A stretch of DNA of 64,000 nt from Salinarchaeum sp. IM2453 (GTDB lineage: Archaea; Halobacteriota; Halobacteria; Halobacteriales; Salinarchaeaceae). Every line of letters starts with the position of its first letter. Position 1 is the stretch's first letter. The DNA lies in the NCBI RefSeq assembly GCF_019693215.1, contig NZ_CP081183.1, positions 248,001-312,000 on the forward strand, in the 5' to 3' direction. The notes below the pieces were generated by a model, which saw only the letters and a program-made list of their open reading frames with translations, did not search any database and was not told the origin of the DNA. The position numbers and the translations under genes were made by a program. Shown in pieces: positions 33,049-41,549 of this stretch.

Positions 33049-33473
33049 CTACGGTACTGGCACAGGGAACATTTGACATTCTACATCCTGGACATCTTCA
33101 TTATCTTCGTGAAGCAGCGGCAGAGGGCAATGAACTACACGTGGTGGTTGCCAGATCAACCAATGTAACACATAAACAACCCCCAATATTATCTGGTTCA
33201 CAGCGTCGGGAGATGGTTGGCGCACTCGAGATGGTCGATGAGGCACATCTCGGGCACCCAGAAGATCCACTGCAGATGGTCGAGAAAGTCAATCCAGATA
33301 TAATTGTTTTAGGGCATGATCAACACCACAATGTCGACAGGATTGAACAGGGGGTAAAACGACGCGGATTTGATTGTGAAGTAAAACGTGCGTCACCACG
33401 GGATCCGACCGACGATGAGATTCTTTCGAGCCGAAAGATCATCCAACAAATTCTCGACGAACGGAGGAAGTGA
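33045..33473 (+). CDS. ribL: FAD synthase (archaeal RibL type)
   Basis: Nucleotidyltransferase that adenylates FMN to FAD. A 142-residue protein of the cytidylyltransferase superfamily with the HxGH motif in FDILHPGHLHYL (about residues 10-21), the central PDIIVLGHDQHHN and the C-terminal ILSSRKIIQQIL that stands for the ISSTxxR motif. The size and motifs match archaeal RibL. Coupled by four-base overlap to the JAMM gene. It works downstream of riboflavin synthase (6098) and lumazine synthase (34671). Confidence 0.9.
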   Translation: MTTVLAQGTFDILHPGHLHYLREAAAEGNELHVVVARSTNVTHKQPPILSGSQRREMVGALEMVDEAHLGHPEDPLQMVEKVNPDIIVLGHDQHHNVDRIEQGVKRRGFDCEVKRASPRDPTDDEILSSRKIIQQILDERRK

Positions 33474-33500
33474 AAAATTCCCGTCTAAATAAGTATTGGC

Positions 33501-34643
33501 TTATATAAGGTCGTTTTCAGCAAGTCGTTCAACAGCTCCTCGTAATCGAGGTTTGCTATTGGCGTATGAGATTCGTGCGTATCCAGGAGTTCCAAACGCA
33601 TTGCCGGGAACAGTTGCAACGTGAGCTGTCTCAATTGCATTTTCACACCACGCTTGATCGTCCTCTGCGACAGGGAGCATCATATAGAATGCGCCATCTG
33701 GGACAGAGACAGACACGCCGTGATCCTCGAACAGATCGACAAGGAAGTCGCGACGTTCTTCGAATGCAGCAACCATTTCTTCAACAACCTCGTCTGTATT
33801 CTCAAGTGCTTCAATACCAGCGCGTTGGACAAAGTTGGTCGCACATGAAACAGAATGTGACTGCAGTTTTCCAGCTTGGTCAATAAGATCTTGTGGAGCC
33901 GCAAAGTAGCCAAGTCGCCATCCGGTCATTGCGTAGGTCTTTGAGAACCCGTTGACAGTGATTGTTCGGTCTTCCATTCCATCGAACGTCCCTAGGCTGG
34001 TTGGCTCAGCATCGTAGCAGACAGTGTCATAAATCTCATCACTGATGACAGCGATGTCATGCTCAACAGCTAAGTCACGGACACCGGCCAGAGCAGCATC
34101 AGAGAACACAGCTCCGGATGGATTTGACGGCGAGTTAACGATCAACAATTCTGTATCATCTGAGACGACCTCTTCAAGATCATCCAGTGCTGGCTCAAGT
34201 TGGAAATCATGCGAAGAAAGATCAACCCGAGCAAGATCACCGCCAGCAATCTTGACCATAGCCTCGTAGGATACCCATGCGGGGTCAAGTAGTACTACTT
34301 CGTCTCCTGGGTTCACAATGGTTTGAACAACTTCAAAAAGAGCCTGTTTACCGCCAGGAGTTACCATAATCTGATCTGGATCATATGAAAGTCCATCAGA
34401 AGCGAGTTTATCGGCGATTGCAGACCGGAGCTCCGGAATACCACTTGACTGTGTATATCCAGTATGTCCGTTGTCTAGAGCCTCCTTACCAGCTTCAACA
34501 ATGTTGTCTGGCGTGTCAAAATCAGGCTCGCCAACGCTAAGGTCAATAACGTCTGCTCCTTCTGCTTCTAACTGTGATGCTAGGTCGCTAATAGCAAGTG
34601 TTGCACTTGGTTCGACACGTTCAACGCGTTCTGAGAATTTCAT
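33501..34643 (-). CDS. Class I/II PLP-dependent aminotransferase (aspartate aminotransferase-like)
   Basis: A 380-residue fold type I aminotransferase. Visible are the substrate-side segment DVIDLSVGEPDFDTP, the cofactor segment GGKQALFEVVQTIVNPGD, the Asn/Asp/Tyr sites in NSPSNPSGAVFS and ISDEIYDTVCYD, and the PLP lysine in NGFSKTYAMTGWRLGY near residue 233. Closest in style to archaeal aspartate or aromatic aminotransferases (AspC group); the exact amino donor cannot be told. Start ATG 34643. It is on the same strand as ribH, 27 bases downstream of it, so they may be co-transcribed. Confidence 0.88.
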   Translation of the reverse strand: MKFSERVERVEPSATLAISDLASQLEAEGADVIDLSVGEPDFDTPDNIVEAGKEALDNGHTGYTQSSGIPELRSAIADKLASDGLSYDPDQIMVTPGGKQALFEVVQTIVNPGDEVVLLDPAWVSYEAMVKIAGGDLARVDLSSHDFQLEPALDDLEEVVSDDTELLIVNSPSNPSGAVFSDAALAGVRDLAVEHDIAVISDEIYDTVCYDAEPTSLGTFDGMEDRTITVNGFSKTYAMTGWRLGYFAAPQDLIDQAGKLQSHSVSCATNFVQRAGIEALENTDEVVEEMVAAFEERRDFLVDLFEDHGVSVSVPDGAFYMMLPVAEDDQAWCENAIETAHVATVPGNAFGTPGYARISYANSKPRLRGAVERLAENDLI

Positions 34644-34670
34644 ATACTATTTACTATCAATAGGAGGGAT

Positions 34671-35102
34671 TTACCCGTTGCGCTCTTCGTTTTGTATCTC
34701 TCGTAGTTCGCGAACAAATTGTGCTGCATCCTCAATTGTTCGTTCTCCTATGGAGATTCGCTCACGAGCCTCCGCTCCCGACATTCCAGGACCGGTAATA
34801 CCTAATAGCACGGGAGTGTCTCGATCAAGGCTCACTTCTGTAAGCGACTGTGTTGTTGCAGTTCCGATTACTTGATCGTGATCAGTATCTCCCGTTACAA
34901 TTGCTCCAAGGACAGCTACAGCGTCAATATCGTCTCGTCGAGCAAGTCGATCAGCAGCGAGTGGTGAGTCGTATGCCCCAGGAACATGTATTATTTCAGC
35001 AACTTCTACATTGTGTTGTTCTGCAGCATCGATTGCTTGTTGTTCCATTGACTCAGTCACAGACCGATTAAACTGGGCAACAATTAGTCCAAGGCGAATC
35101 AT
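34671..35102 (-). CDS. ribH: 6,7-dimethyl-8-ribityllumazine synthase
   Basis: Condenses 5-amino-6-ribitylamino-uracil with dihydroxybutanone phosphate to lumazine, the substrate of riboflavin synthase. At 143 residues it matches the archaeal length. Motifs: MIRLGLIVAQFNRSVTESM at the N-terminus, VPGAYDSPLAADRLARR in the centre, AVLGAIVTGDTDHDQVIG with the catalytic His in the middle, and the C-terminal helix EDAAQFVRELREI. ATG 35102 is chosen over 35117 because the family begins directly before the first beta strand. Confidence 0.93.
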   Translation of the reverse strand: MIRLGLIVAQFNRSVTESMEQQAIDAAEQHNVEVAEIIHVPGAYDSPLAADRLARRDDIDAVAVLGAIVTGDTDHDQVIGTATTQSLTEVSLDRDTPVLLGITGPGMSGAEARERISIGERTIEDAAQFVRELREIQNEERNG

Positions 35103-35182
35103 ATGTTGTGCTTGCACTGAAGCATGCTTAGTACTACTGCCTTTGGCCGAAGCCTTTTGCTGGTCCTGCCCTAATGTGATGT

Positions 35183-36313
35183 ATGTCGGCTATTGCCCCG
35201 ATGCTCATTGAAACATTAGGTATCGTAGGACTATTGCTACTGTTGTTGTTTGTTGTGACGATTTACAGCGCGGTTGAAATTGTCGATGCATACGAAAAAC
35301 GTGCACTGACAGTATTTGGTGAGTATCGGAAGTTGTTGGAACCGGGGTTCAACTTCATACCACCGTTTGTTTCCAACACATATCGGTTCGATATGCGAAC
35401 ACAGACACTTGATGTTCCACGGCAAGAAGCAATCACACGGGACAACTCACCAGTAACGGCTGATGCAGTAGTCTATATTAAGGTAATGGACGCAAAGAAG
35501 GCATTCCTTGAAGTTGACAACTACAAAGAAGCCGTCTCAAATCTAGCGCAGACAACGCTACGTGCTGTTCTTGGTGACATGGAGCTTGATGATACACTGA
35601 ACAAGCGCCAAGAAATCAATGCTAAGATACGTGAAGAGCTTGATGAGCCAACTGACGAGTGGGGGATCCGAGTCGAGTCCGTTGAAGTACGTGAGGTAAA
35701 TCCATCAAAGGATGTCCAGCAAGCGATGGAGCAGCAGACATCTGCAGAGCGGAAACGTCGTGCAATGATTCTCGAAGCACAAGGAGAGCGACGAAGTGAA
35801 ATTGAGCGTGCTGAAGGTGAGAAACAGTCGAACATCATTCGTGCGCAAGGTGAGAAACAGAGCCAAATTCTCGAAGCACAGGGAGACGCAATTTCAACCG
35901 TGCTTGGTGCACGGGCTGCTGAGTCTATGGGTGAGCGTGCGGTAATCGACAAAGGAATGGAAACACTTGAAGGGATTGGCCAAGGAGACTCGACGACATT
36001 TATCGTGCCACAAGAGCTTTCATCATTGGTCGGCCGATACGGAAAGCATTTGTCAGGATCTGATGTCAAAGAGCAAGACGGGACACTTGACAGCTTGAAC
36101 TTTGATTCTGAAACACGCGAACTACTCGGGCTCGACGATATCGAGGAAATAATTTCACAAATTGACGAGGAGACTGAAATGGATCTTGAGCAGATGGAGC
36201 AGGAAGCACAGGCTATAAAGGAAGGCGCAGCTGGTGCAGACCTCAAAGATCCAGACGAAGTGATAGAAGAGATGGAAGGGGAACCACCAGGCGTTGAGAC
36301 CGAGACAGAATAA
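35183..36313 (+). CDS. SPFH/band 7 (stomatin-like) membrane protein
   Basis: A 376-residue prohibitin/stomatin-type protein. It has an N-terminal membrane helix (about 8-30, LGIVGLLLLLLFVVTIYSAV) and a band 7 domain from about 30 to 210 (GEYRKLLEPGFNFIPPFV, NLAQTTLRAVLGDMELDD). A Glu/Ala/Gln-rich coiled-coil follows (EAQGERRSEIERAEGEKQS), then an acidic C-terminal extension of about 100 residues rich in Glu, usual in haloarchaea. Such proteins form membrane scaffolds and often partner with NfeD proteases; no NfeD gene is adjacent here. Start ATG 35183, 80 bases from the divergent ribH. Confidence 0.9.
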   Translation: MSAIAPMLIETLGIVGLLLLLLFVVTIYSAVEIVDAYEKRALTVFGEYRKLLEPGFNFIPPFVSNTYRFDMRTQTLDVPRQEAITRDNSPVTADAVVYIKVMDAKKAFLEVDNYKEAVSNLAQTTLRAVLGDMELDDTLNKRQEINAKIREELDEPTDEWGIRVESVEVREVNPSKDVQQAMEQQTSAERKRRAMILEAQGERRSEIERAEGEKQSNIIRAQGEKQSQILEAQGDAISTVLGARAAESMGERAVIDKGMETLEGIGQGDSTTFIVPQELSSLVGRYGKHLSGSDVKEQDGTLDSLNFDSETRELLGLDDIEEIISQIDEETEMDLEQMEQEAQAIKEGAAGADLKDPDEVIEEMEGEPPGVETETE

Positions 36314-36407
36314 TGTTGGATCTCTGAAGACAGCAAAAAACAAACGTATTCTCGAACCACAGAGGAATATCTTTATTGTTGGAAATCGTATAAACTATTG
36401 TGTATAG

Positions 36408-37046
36408 ATGACCAGTCGCGATGTTGACGAAGATAAGCGAACAACGCTTCGGCGGTTTGCTGCGCTGGGAGCAACACTTCCGGTCGCTGGAATTGGAAGT
36501 TCCACAACCGCATCGGCAGACACATCCTCTAAAAGCGATGCTAGAGACGCAATTTCCGGATACATCAACACGACACCAGGGGCTCATTTCTCGAAGATTC
36601 GTGACGACCTACAACTTGGGACAGGGGAGACACAATATCATTTACAGGAACTAGAAAAGTCCGAACAAATATCAGCACAAAAAGATGGCGACTACAAGCG
36701 CTACTTCATTGCGGGAGAATTTAGCGATTTTGAAAAGACAATGTTGGGATACTTACGGCGAGAGACACCACGACATATGATATTGACAATTTTGGAGAGT
36801 CCAGGACTAACAGGAGCCGCATTGGCTGACAAGATTGGGGTCTCCGCGCCAACAATCAGTAAATACGGGTCTGAGCTGAGCGAGAACAATATTATAGCGC
36901 GTGATGACGGATATCAGGCAAAGAAGCCTGAGCTAACAATTACGCTCTTGCTCCGGTACGCAAATTCATTTGATACGGAAACGGTTGAGTTCGCACAGTC
37001 AGCAGACGACCTTCTTGAATATCGGCTGGACACTACGAAGAGGTGA
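36408..37046 (+). CDS. Double winged-helix protein with Tat-like N-terminus
   Basis: A 212-residue protein. Residues about 12-40 read TTLRRFAALGATLPVAGIGS followed by STTASADTSS, which has the twin-Arg, hydrophobic core and A-x-A shape of a Tat signal or membrane anchor. Two winged-helix domains follow: about 45-100 (INTTPGAHFSKIRDDLQLGT, GETQYHLQELEKS) and about 115-170 (MILTILESPGLTGAALADKI, SAPTISKYGSELSE). In haloarchaea, tandem winged-helix regulators with membrane anchors are known; a cleaved Tat leader would be odd for a DNA-binding protein. It could be a membrane-tethered sensor. The 3' end overlaps the convergent gene at 37033 by 14 bases. Confidence 0.7.
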   Translation: MTSRDVDEDKRTTLRRFAALGATLPVAGIGSSTTASADTSSKSDARDAISGYINTTPGAHFSKIRDDLQLGTGETQYHLQELEKSEQISAQKDGDYKRYFIAGEFSDFEKTMLGYLRRETPRHMILTILESPGLTGAALADKIGVSAPTISKYGSELSENNIIARDDGYQAKKPELTITLLLRYANSFDTETVEFAQSADDLLEYRLDTTKR

Positions 37047-37278
37047 CTTTCCATGTCGTACTGGATGAGTATCCCCATTTTTCAACGGCGATATCAAGGT
37101 CATTTTCTGCGATAGCAATCATATTTGATCCAACTTCTTTTGGAGACATATCGAGTTCCTCTGCAATGAGTCGAGACTTAAAATAAGTCTGCCCCGGAGT
37201 ATTTTGTCGAAGGTATTGGAGGATTCGAAGCTGTTTGTTAGTCAATGAAGGTTCGTCGGTAATTGTAGCTGCGCTCAT
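37033..37278 (-). CDS. Small winged-helix protein (DUF7123-like)
   Basis: An 81-residue haloarchaeal protein containing a winged helix: SLTNKQLRILQYLRQN, then SRLIAEELDMSPKEVGSNM as the HTH, and EKWGYSSSTTWKV as the wing. It matches the haloarchaeal family DUF7123 (from memory), likely a DNA-binding regulator. The start at 37278 (MSAATITDEPS) is preferred to an upstream frame whose extra residues (MKYTKRNKCELT) are not family-like. Its end overlaps the preceding convergent gene by 14 bases, so mutual antisense effects are possible. Confidence 0.7.
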   Translation of the reverse strand: MSAATITDEPSLTNKQLRILQYLRQNTPGQTYFKSRLIAEELDMSPKEVGSNMIAIAENDLDIAVEKWGYSSSTTWKVTSS

Positions 37279-37587
37279 GATTTCAACAATAAGTACGGTC
37301 AATTCACACTTATTGCGTTTGGTATATTTCATTAACCCTTTGCTTTCTTGCGTTTTTTATTCTTCCGCGAGGTAGATATTGGTAAATAAAGTCAGATATC
37401 CCTCAAAGAACATGAACAGTTGGTACAGTTTGTTATGTTTTGGAGAGCAAGTCATCGAGGACAAATAACATGACAACGGCTATCATAAGTAGCTAATACC
37501 AAAGTGTTTAACCAGATTGCACTGGGTGATTACATTAGGCCAACTACTGGACACATTCTGTGTCCGGTTTAGAAACCAGTTATTAGA

Positions 37588-38547
37588 ATGAACGAACGCA
37601 TACAGCAATTCAACCAAGAACAAGAGGAATCGGAATCAACAGACGCAGATGTTGCCTGTCCGGAATGTGGTGGGACAGTCATCAATGACGAAGAGCACGG
37701 AGAGTCTGTCTGTTCAGAGTGTGGGCTCGTCGTCGAAACCGACGAGATCGATCACGGGCCGGAATGGCGCGCATTTAATGCCAAGGAAAAAGATGAGAAA
37801 TCGCGTGTCGGAGCACCAACAACAAACACGATGCATGATAAGGGCCTGTCAACAAATATTGACTGGCGAGATAAAGACGCATACGGGAACGCATTAGGAT
37901 CCCGGCAACGGGAGAAAATGCAACGGCTCCGAAAATGGAACGAGCGATTCCGTACCCGTGACTCAAAAGAGCGTAACCTCAAACAGGCACTCGGCGAAAT
38001 CGATCGAATGGCATCTGCACTTGGTCTCCCCGATAATGTTCGTGAAACAGCCAGTGTTATTTATCGACGTGCACTTGAAGAAGATCTCTTGCCAGGCCGA
38101 TCAATCGAGGGAGTGTCAACGTCGTGCGTGTATGCTGCCGCGCGACAGGCTGGTGTACCACGAAGCCTTGATGAGATTGCGGATGTCAGTCGTGTAGAGA
38201 AACATGAGATTGCCAGAACATACCGCTATGTTGTCCGAGAACTCGGACTAGAAGTGAAGCCAGCTGATCCAGAAAGCTATGTTCCACGATTTGCGTCTGA
38301 CCTTGAACTTTCAGACGAAGCAGAACACCGGGCCCGGATGCTGCTACAAAACGCGAAGGACAAAGGGATTCACAGCGGCAAGTCACCAGTCGGACTGGCT
38401 GCCGCGGCAGTGTATGCGGCCTCACTTCTAACAAACGAGAAAACAACACAGGCAGAAGTAAGCGAGGTTGCCGACATTTCAGAGGTAACAATCAGGAATC
38501 GATATCACGAGTTGCTTGAAGCAGAAGAAACGATTAACGCTATCTAG
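37588..38547 (+). CDS. tfb: Transcription initiation factor IIB (TFB), copy 2
   Basis: A second TFB, 319 residues, with the zinc ribbon (CPEC, CSEC), the same B-reader (EWRAFNAKEKDEKSRVGAPT) and two cyclin repeats (RTYRYVVRELGLEVKPADP; EVTIRNRYHEL at the end). It is strikingly similar to the TFB at 26095, with most differences in the N-terminal tail, in the first cyclin repeat and at the very C-terminus, so the pair looks like a fairly recent duplication kept as distinct general factors. No clear TATA box is seen in the 255 bases upstream; gtgtttaacc near 37503 is a weak candidate. Confidence 0.94.
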   Translation: MNERIQQFNQEQEESESTDADVACPECGGTVINDEEHGESVCSECGLVVETDEIDHGPEWRAFNAKEKDEKSRVGAPTTNTMHDKGLSTNIDWRDKDAYGNALGSRQREKMQRLRKWNERFRTRDSKERNLKQALGEIDRMASALGLPDNVRETASVIYRRALEEDLLPGRSIEGVSTSCVYAAARQAGVPRSLDEIADVSRVEKHEIARTYRYVVRELGLEVKPADPESYVPRFASDLELSDEAEHRARMLLQNAKDKGIHSGKSPVGLAAAAVYAASLLTNEKTTQAEVSEVADISEVTIRNRYHELLEAEETINAI

Positions 38548-38645
38548 GAGATTCTGTTAAGCAAGAGTTGCATTAGCGATCTATCTCGCTGGTTTTGGTT
38601 TTGTAATATTTGACCGGACTATCCTGAAGTTATCACAGGCGAATT

Positions 38646-38972
38646 GACATCCTCCACCGGCTAAAGCTGGTGGGCGTTCGTCTCGCTACCGCTGTATGAA
38701 CGACTATTCCGCGACAGCTCAGTCGCCTGAGAAAACGGATAATATCGGGATTCGGACCGCACTACTTCTGAAGAAATCCCTTCGGGCCGCTGGCTGTGGA
38801 CTCCGGTAAGCACGGAATCTCCAAATCTCATGCCGAGTTCGGAGACTACAGTTTGGTCCCGCCAAGAGCCTAGTCATACTGACGAGGCTGCAAGCCGGAA
38901 CCTCCCAACAGTTATAAGTTTGACTTCCTCCCACCCCTTCAGGGGTGGGTTTTCACCTCGCACTATCTATAA
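38646..38972. mobile_element. Decayed IS200/IS605-type element without intact gene
   Basis: The segment starts with a hairpin, ccaccggc / gctggtgg (about 38652-38671) preceded by ttgacatcc, and ends with another, ccacccc / ggggtgg (38930-38949) preceded by ttgacttcc. Such paired subterminal hairpins are typical of IS200/IS605 ends. The interior 38736-38908 is clearly similar to 50647-50817, a TnpB tail relict, and holds no intact frame. The right end shares 25 of 27 bases with 30475-30501. It fills the gap between the second TFB gene and aroD. Confidence 0.55.
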
Positions 38973-39017
38973 GATAGACTCGGCGGATTTTTGATGATTC
39001 GTTGGTACATATTATAT

Positions 39018-39701
39018 ATGGACTTTCAGTCGTTTGTGCTGGCGGCAAGCACAGGCAACCTTGCCGAGACAGACGATCCAGTGGTTCAGGCTCGGGCTAA
39101 TGCAGTTGAATACCGAATGGATCTTGCTTCGAAGCCACTTGAGTCATTGAGTCAGTACGATGGTACACTGCCAGTGATTGCGACAAACCGAGTTGAATGG
39201 GAAGGTGGAAAAGCACCAGACACGGAGGACCGAATTGCAAAGTTGAAAACTGCAGCAGCAAATCCAGCAGTTGAAGCCGTAGATATTGAACTTGAAGCAA
39301 TCAAGCGTGGTGATGCCGATCAACTATTATCTGAAAGTCATGTCAAAAACGGAGAGACATCTGTAATCGTTTCCGTACATGATTTTGATCGGACACCACG
39401 GATTGAAGATCTCAGAGACTTGCTTGACCAAGCTTTAGAATATGGAGATATTGGTAAATTAGCTGTGAAAGCAAATGGGGTTGAAGATGTTCCGCCGTTG
39501 TTAACCGTGACAAGAGAGTTCGCCGCACAGGGACAGAAGGTCGCAACAATGGCAATGGGTGAGGCAGGAAGCCACTCACGGGCTGTTGCTCCGTTGTACG
39601 GGTCAACAATTGGGTATGCTCCAGCAAAACCCGGCCAGGCGACTGCCCCAGGACAGTTGGATTTAACTACACTTGCAAGTCTCATTGAAACACTATCATA
39701 G
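39018..39701 (+). CDS. aroD: 3-dehydroquinate dehydratase, type I
   Basis: Converts 3-dehydroquinate to 3-dehydroshikimate. A 227-residue class I TIM-barrel enzyme: NAVEYRMDLASKPLESLS contains the substrate-binding Glu/Arg, VIVSVHDFDRTP holds the catalytic His, KLAVKANGVED the Schiff-base Lys, and the end has STIGYAPAKPGQATAPGQL, the conserved Gln/Pro loop. ATG 39018 (MDFQSFVLAAS) is chosen because the nine extra residues of the longer frame run into transposon debris. It acts on the product of the aro' genes at 40154 and 41550. Confidence 0.92.
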   Translation: MDFQSFVLAASTGNLAETDDPVVQARANAVEYRMDLASKPLESLSQYDGTLPVIATNRVEWEGGKAPDTEDRIAKLKTAAANPAVEAVDIELEAIKRGDADQLLSESHVKNGETSVIVSVHDFDRTPRIEDLRDLLDQALEYGDIGKLAVKANGVEDVPPLLTVTREFAAQGQKVATMAMGEAGSHSRAVAPLYGSTIGYAPAKPGQATAPGQLDLTTLASLIETLS

Positions 39702-39703
39702 AG

Positions 39704-40150
39704 ATGTCAGAACGACAACCGTGGATCGCCGGGATTTTGGCACTGATATATCCCGGACTTGGACATGTATACCTTCGCGAATGGGGACGAGCAGTCATGT
39801 GGTTCGTGTTAGCTCTGGTTGCGGCAGTGATTGTGATTCCGGAACACGCATTTGACAGTTTTGAGGCGTCTCCAAGTTTTGACGGGCTGCTTGAAGCAAC
39901 AGAGATAATCCAAGCAGAAACAGAGCCACTCGGAATTGCAACGCTTGGTGTTATTGTTGGGTTCAGTGTAATCGATGCATTTGTGCTTGCTCGGCGTTCC
40001 TCTACGGACAGTACTGATGAGCAACTAGAACCAAAGACAGAAAAACCAAAATGTCCCGAATGTGGGAAGCCGCTTGATGAAGATTTAGACTTCTGTCACT
40101 GGTGTACGACAAAAATCGATAAAAAGAAGATAGAACGAGAAGAGGACTAG
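39704..40150 (+). CDS. Membrane protein with C-terminal zinc ribbon
   Basis: A 148-residue protein with three hydrophobic segments: IAGILALIYPGLGHVYL (about 8-24), AVMWFVLALVAAVIVIP (about 30-46) and ATLGVIVGFSVIDAFVL (about 79-95). A cytoplasmic zinc ribbon follows with CPEC and CHWC. The GHxYLR segment after a Gly/Pro turn is common in small haloarchaeal membrane proteins, some annotated DUF7575/zinc-ribbon. Function unknown. It starts two bases after the aroD stop, so it is co-transcribed with it, and it converges with the 3-dehydroquinate synthase II gene leaving three bases. Confidence 0.7.
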   Translation: MSERQPWIAGILALIYPGLGHVYLREWGRAVMWFVLALVAAVIVIPEHAFDSFEASPSFDGLLEATEIIQAETEPLGIATLGVIVGFSVIDAFVLARRSSTDSTDEQLEPKTEKPKCPECGKPLDEDLDFCHWCTTKIDKKKIEREED

Positions 40151-40153
40151 TTC

Positions 40154-41335
40154 TTATTTTTCGATGATCTTCTCATCAATCGCCTCGCCGAAGTGGCGCG
40201 CAGTCTGTTCATAGTAAACTAAAATTTCATCTCCGGCAGATAAATCAGTAACCGCTTTCCGATCGTCTGGAGTTGGGACTTTAATTGTTTCCGCATTCTG
40301 AAGAAGAGTCTCAATACGGTCAGTTCCATCTTCTGTTTCTACTTCTGCTTCGATGCGGAACATTGGACGTTGCTCAATTTTTGCTCGTCCAACAACTGCT
40401 TCCCGGGTTTTTCCGTTACGGTTGACAATCTGGACTTCGTCACCACTCTCAAGCTCAGAGAGATACTTTGTTTCCCCACCAGGAGTTCGTACATATGCGT
40501 GGACAGCACCTGCATTAACCCGAAACGGTCGGGAAGCAACATATGGCGAATCGGCAGTTTCAGCGTGGACAAAGAAAAGTCCGCGAGACATAGACCCGAC
40601 AAGCATCCCTTCGTCATGATCAAGTAGTTTCCCGGTATCGACACACACGCGATCAGCAGATCCTGCACGTTCAACAGATGTTACCTCAGCCCAAGTTAGA
40701 TCAAGTGTTTCTCGTTCAAGCTCGTCTCGTACTTCAACCGTTTTATGAATCTCACTGGGATCGTCAGTATCCAAGAGTACAGCGTCGGCTCCAATCTCAA
40801 GCGTTTCGTATGCAGTCTGAGCTTCTTTTGCAGTAGTTACCCCTGCAACGAGTTCTGTTTCCTCGCCGATACGGGCGATCAGGTTCTCAAGCGGAATGAT
40901 TTGCCAATCTTCACCGATAACTATCGTATGATCTGCTGTTTTGGCCGCTTCCTCAGCAAATGCCTCGTAATTCTCATCTAGAATTCGGATGTAAGCACCA
41001 TTTGCTGCATCATCTGAGCGACGAAGAGCCGAAATATCAGCAGACCCGGAGAAGTCTTCTGGAAGAGATACACTTCCGTCACCTTCTCCATTTTTCCCCA
41101 CAATGACAGCATCGGAAGAGACATCCTGCTGACTATGTTCCTCAAGCCTGTCAGCATCGCCACCACTACGGAACGCTGCTATATTGACATCGCCGAGATC
41201 ACGGACGCGTTCAACATCAGTATCATCTACTAATACCCAATCAACTCCGGCTTCAATTCCAGCAGTGATGCGCTTTTTTCTTTTTTCCCAGTTACCGACA
41301 GCTGAATCAGCTTTGAGCCAGACGGATCGTGTCAT
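40154..41335 (-). CDS. 3-dehydroquinate synthase II (archaeal AroB')
   Basis: Converts 2-amino-3,7-dideoxy-D-threo-hept-6-ulosonate to 3-dehydroquinate in the archaeal route that bypasses DAHP. A 393-residue protein beginning [20 protein letters not shown], with [32 protein letters not shown] and [20 protein letters not shown], all family landmarks. The frame extends 59 codons upstream of ATG 41335, but that part covers non-coding, IS-like sequence. It follows the heptulosonate synthase gene on the same strand with a 214-base gap, so it may have its own promoter. Confidence 0.92.
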   Translation of the reverse strand: MTRSVWLKADSAVGNWEKRKKRITAGIEAGVDWVLVDDTDVERVRDLGDVNIAAFRSGGDADRLEEHSQQDVSSDAVIVGKNGEGDGSVSLPEDFSGSADISALRRSDDAANGAYIRILDENYEAFAEEAAKTADHTIVIGEDWQIIPLENLIARIGEETELVAGVTTAKEAQTAYETLEIGADAVLLDTDDPSEIHKTVEVRDELERETLDLTWAEVTSVERAGSADRVCVDTGKLLDHDEGMLVGSMSRGLFFVHAETADSPYVASRPFRVNAGAVHAYVRTPGGETKYLSELESGDEVQIVNRNGKTREAVVGRAKIEQRPMFRIEAEVETEDGTDRIETLLQNAETIKVPTPDDRKAVTDLSAGDEILVYYEQTARHFGEAIDEKIIEK

Positions 41336-41549
41336 TATTGTATTCACTCGCAGTCCGGTGGCTTGAACGTGGCGATTGAAACTGATCCTGACAAGAACAT
41401 AGTCAACTACCATTTCGATGAAAAGACAACCGAATACTACTGAATTACATAACAGTAACACCGCCTGAAACGCCGGGATTCTCTCGCTGACTGGACATAG
41501 CCCTACCCGCAACGGAGCCGGAAGTCCACCTCGCTATCTAGTTTAGAAG

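Noticed and set aside
35521-36360. 279-residue Ser-rich minus-strand frame
   Set aside because: Antisense shadow of the SPFH protein gene.
38719-38934. Open minus-strand frame in the relict before aroD
   Set aside because: No recognisable domain; it lies on the opposite strand to the TnpB-tail similarity and looks like a shadow of decayed sequence.
41336-41512. 59-codon N-terminal extension of 3-dehydroquinate synthase II
   Set aside because: The family begins at MTRSVW; the extension is rich in unusual residues and overlaps transposon-like debris near 41450-41540.
41440-41545. Possible further IS200/IS605 end (ccggaagtccacctcgctatc)
   Set aside because: It resembles the repeat at 30475 and 38946 only over short stretches; too weak to call as an element.
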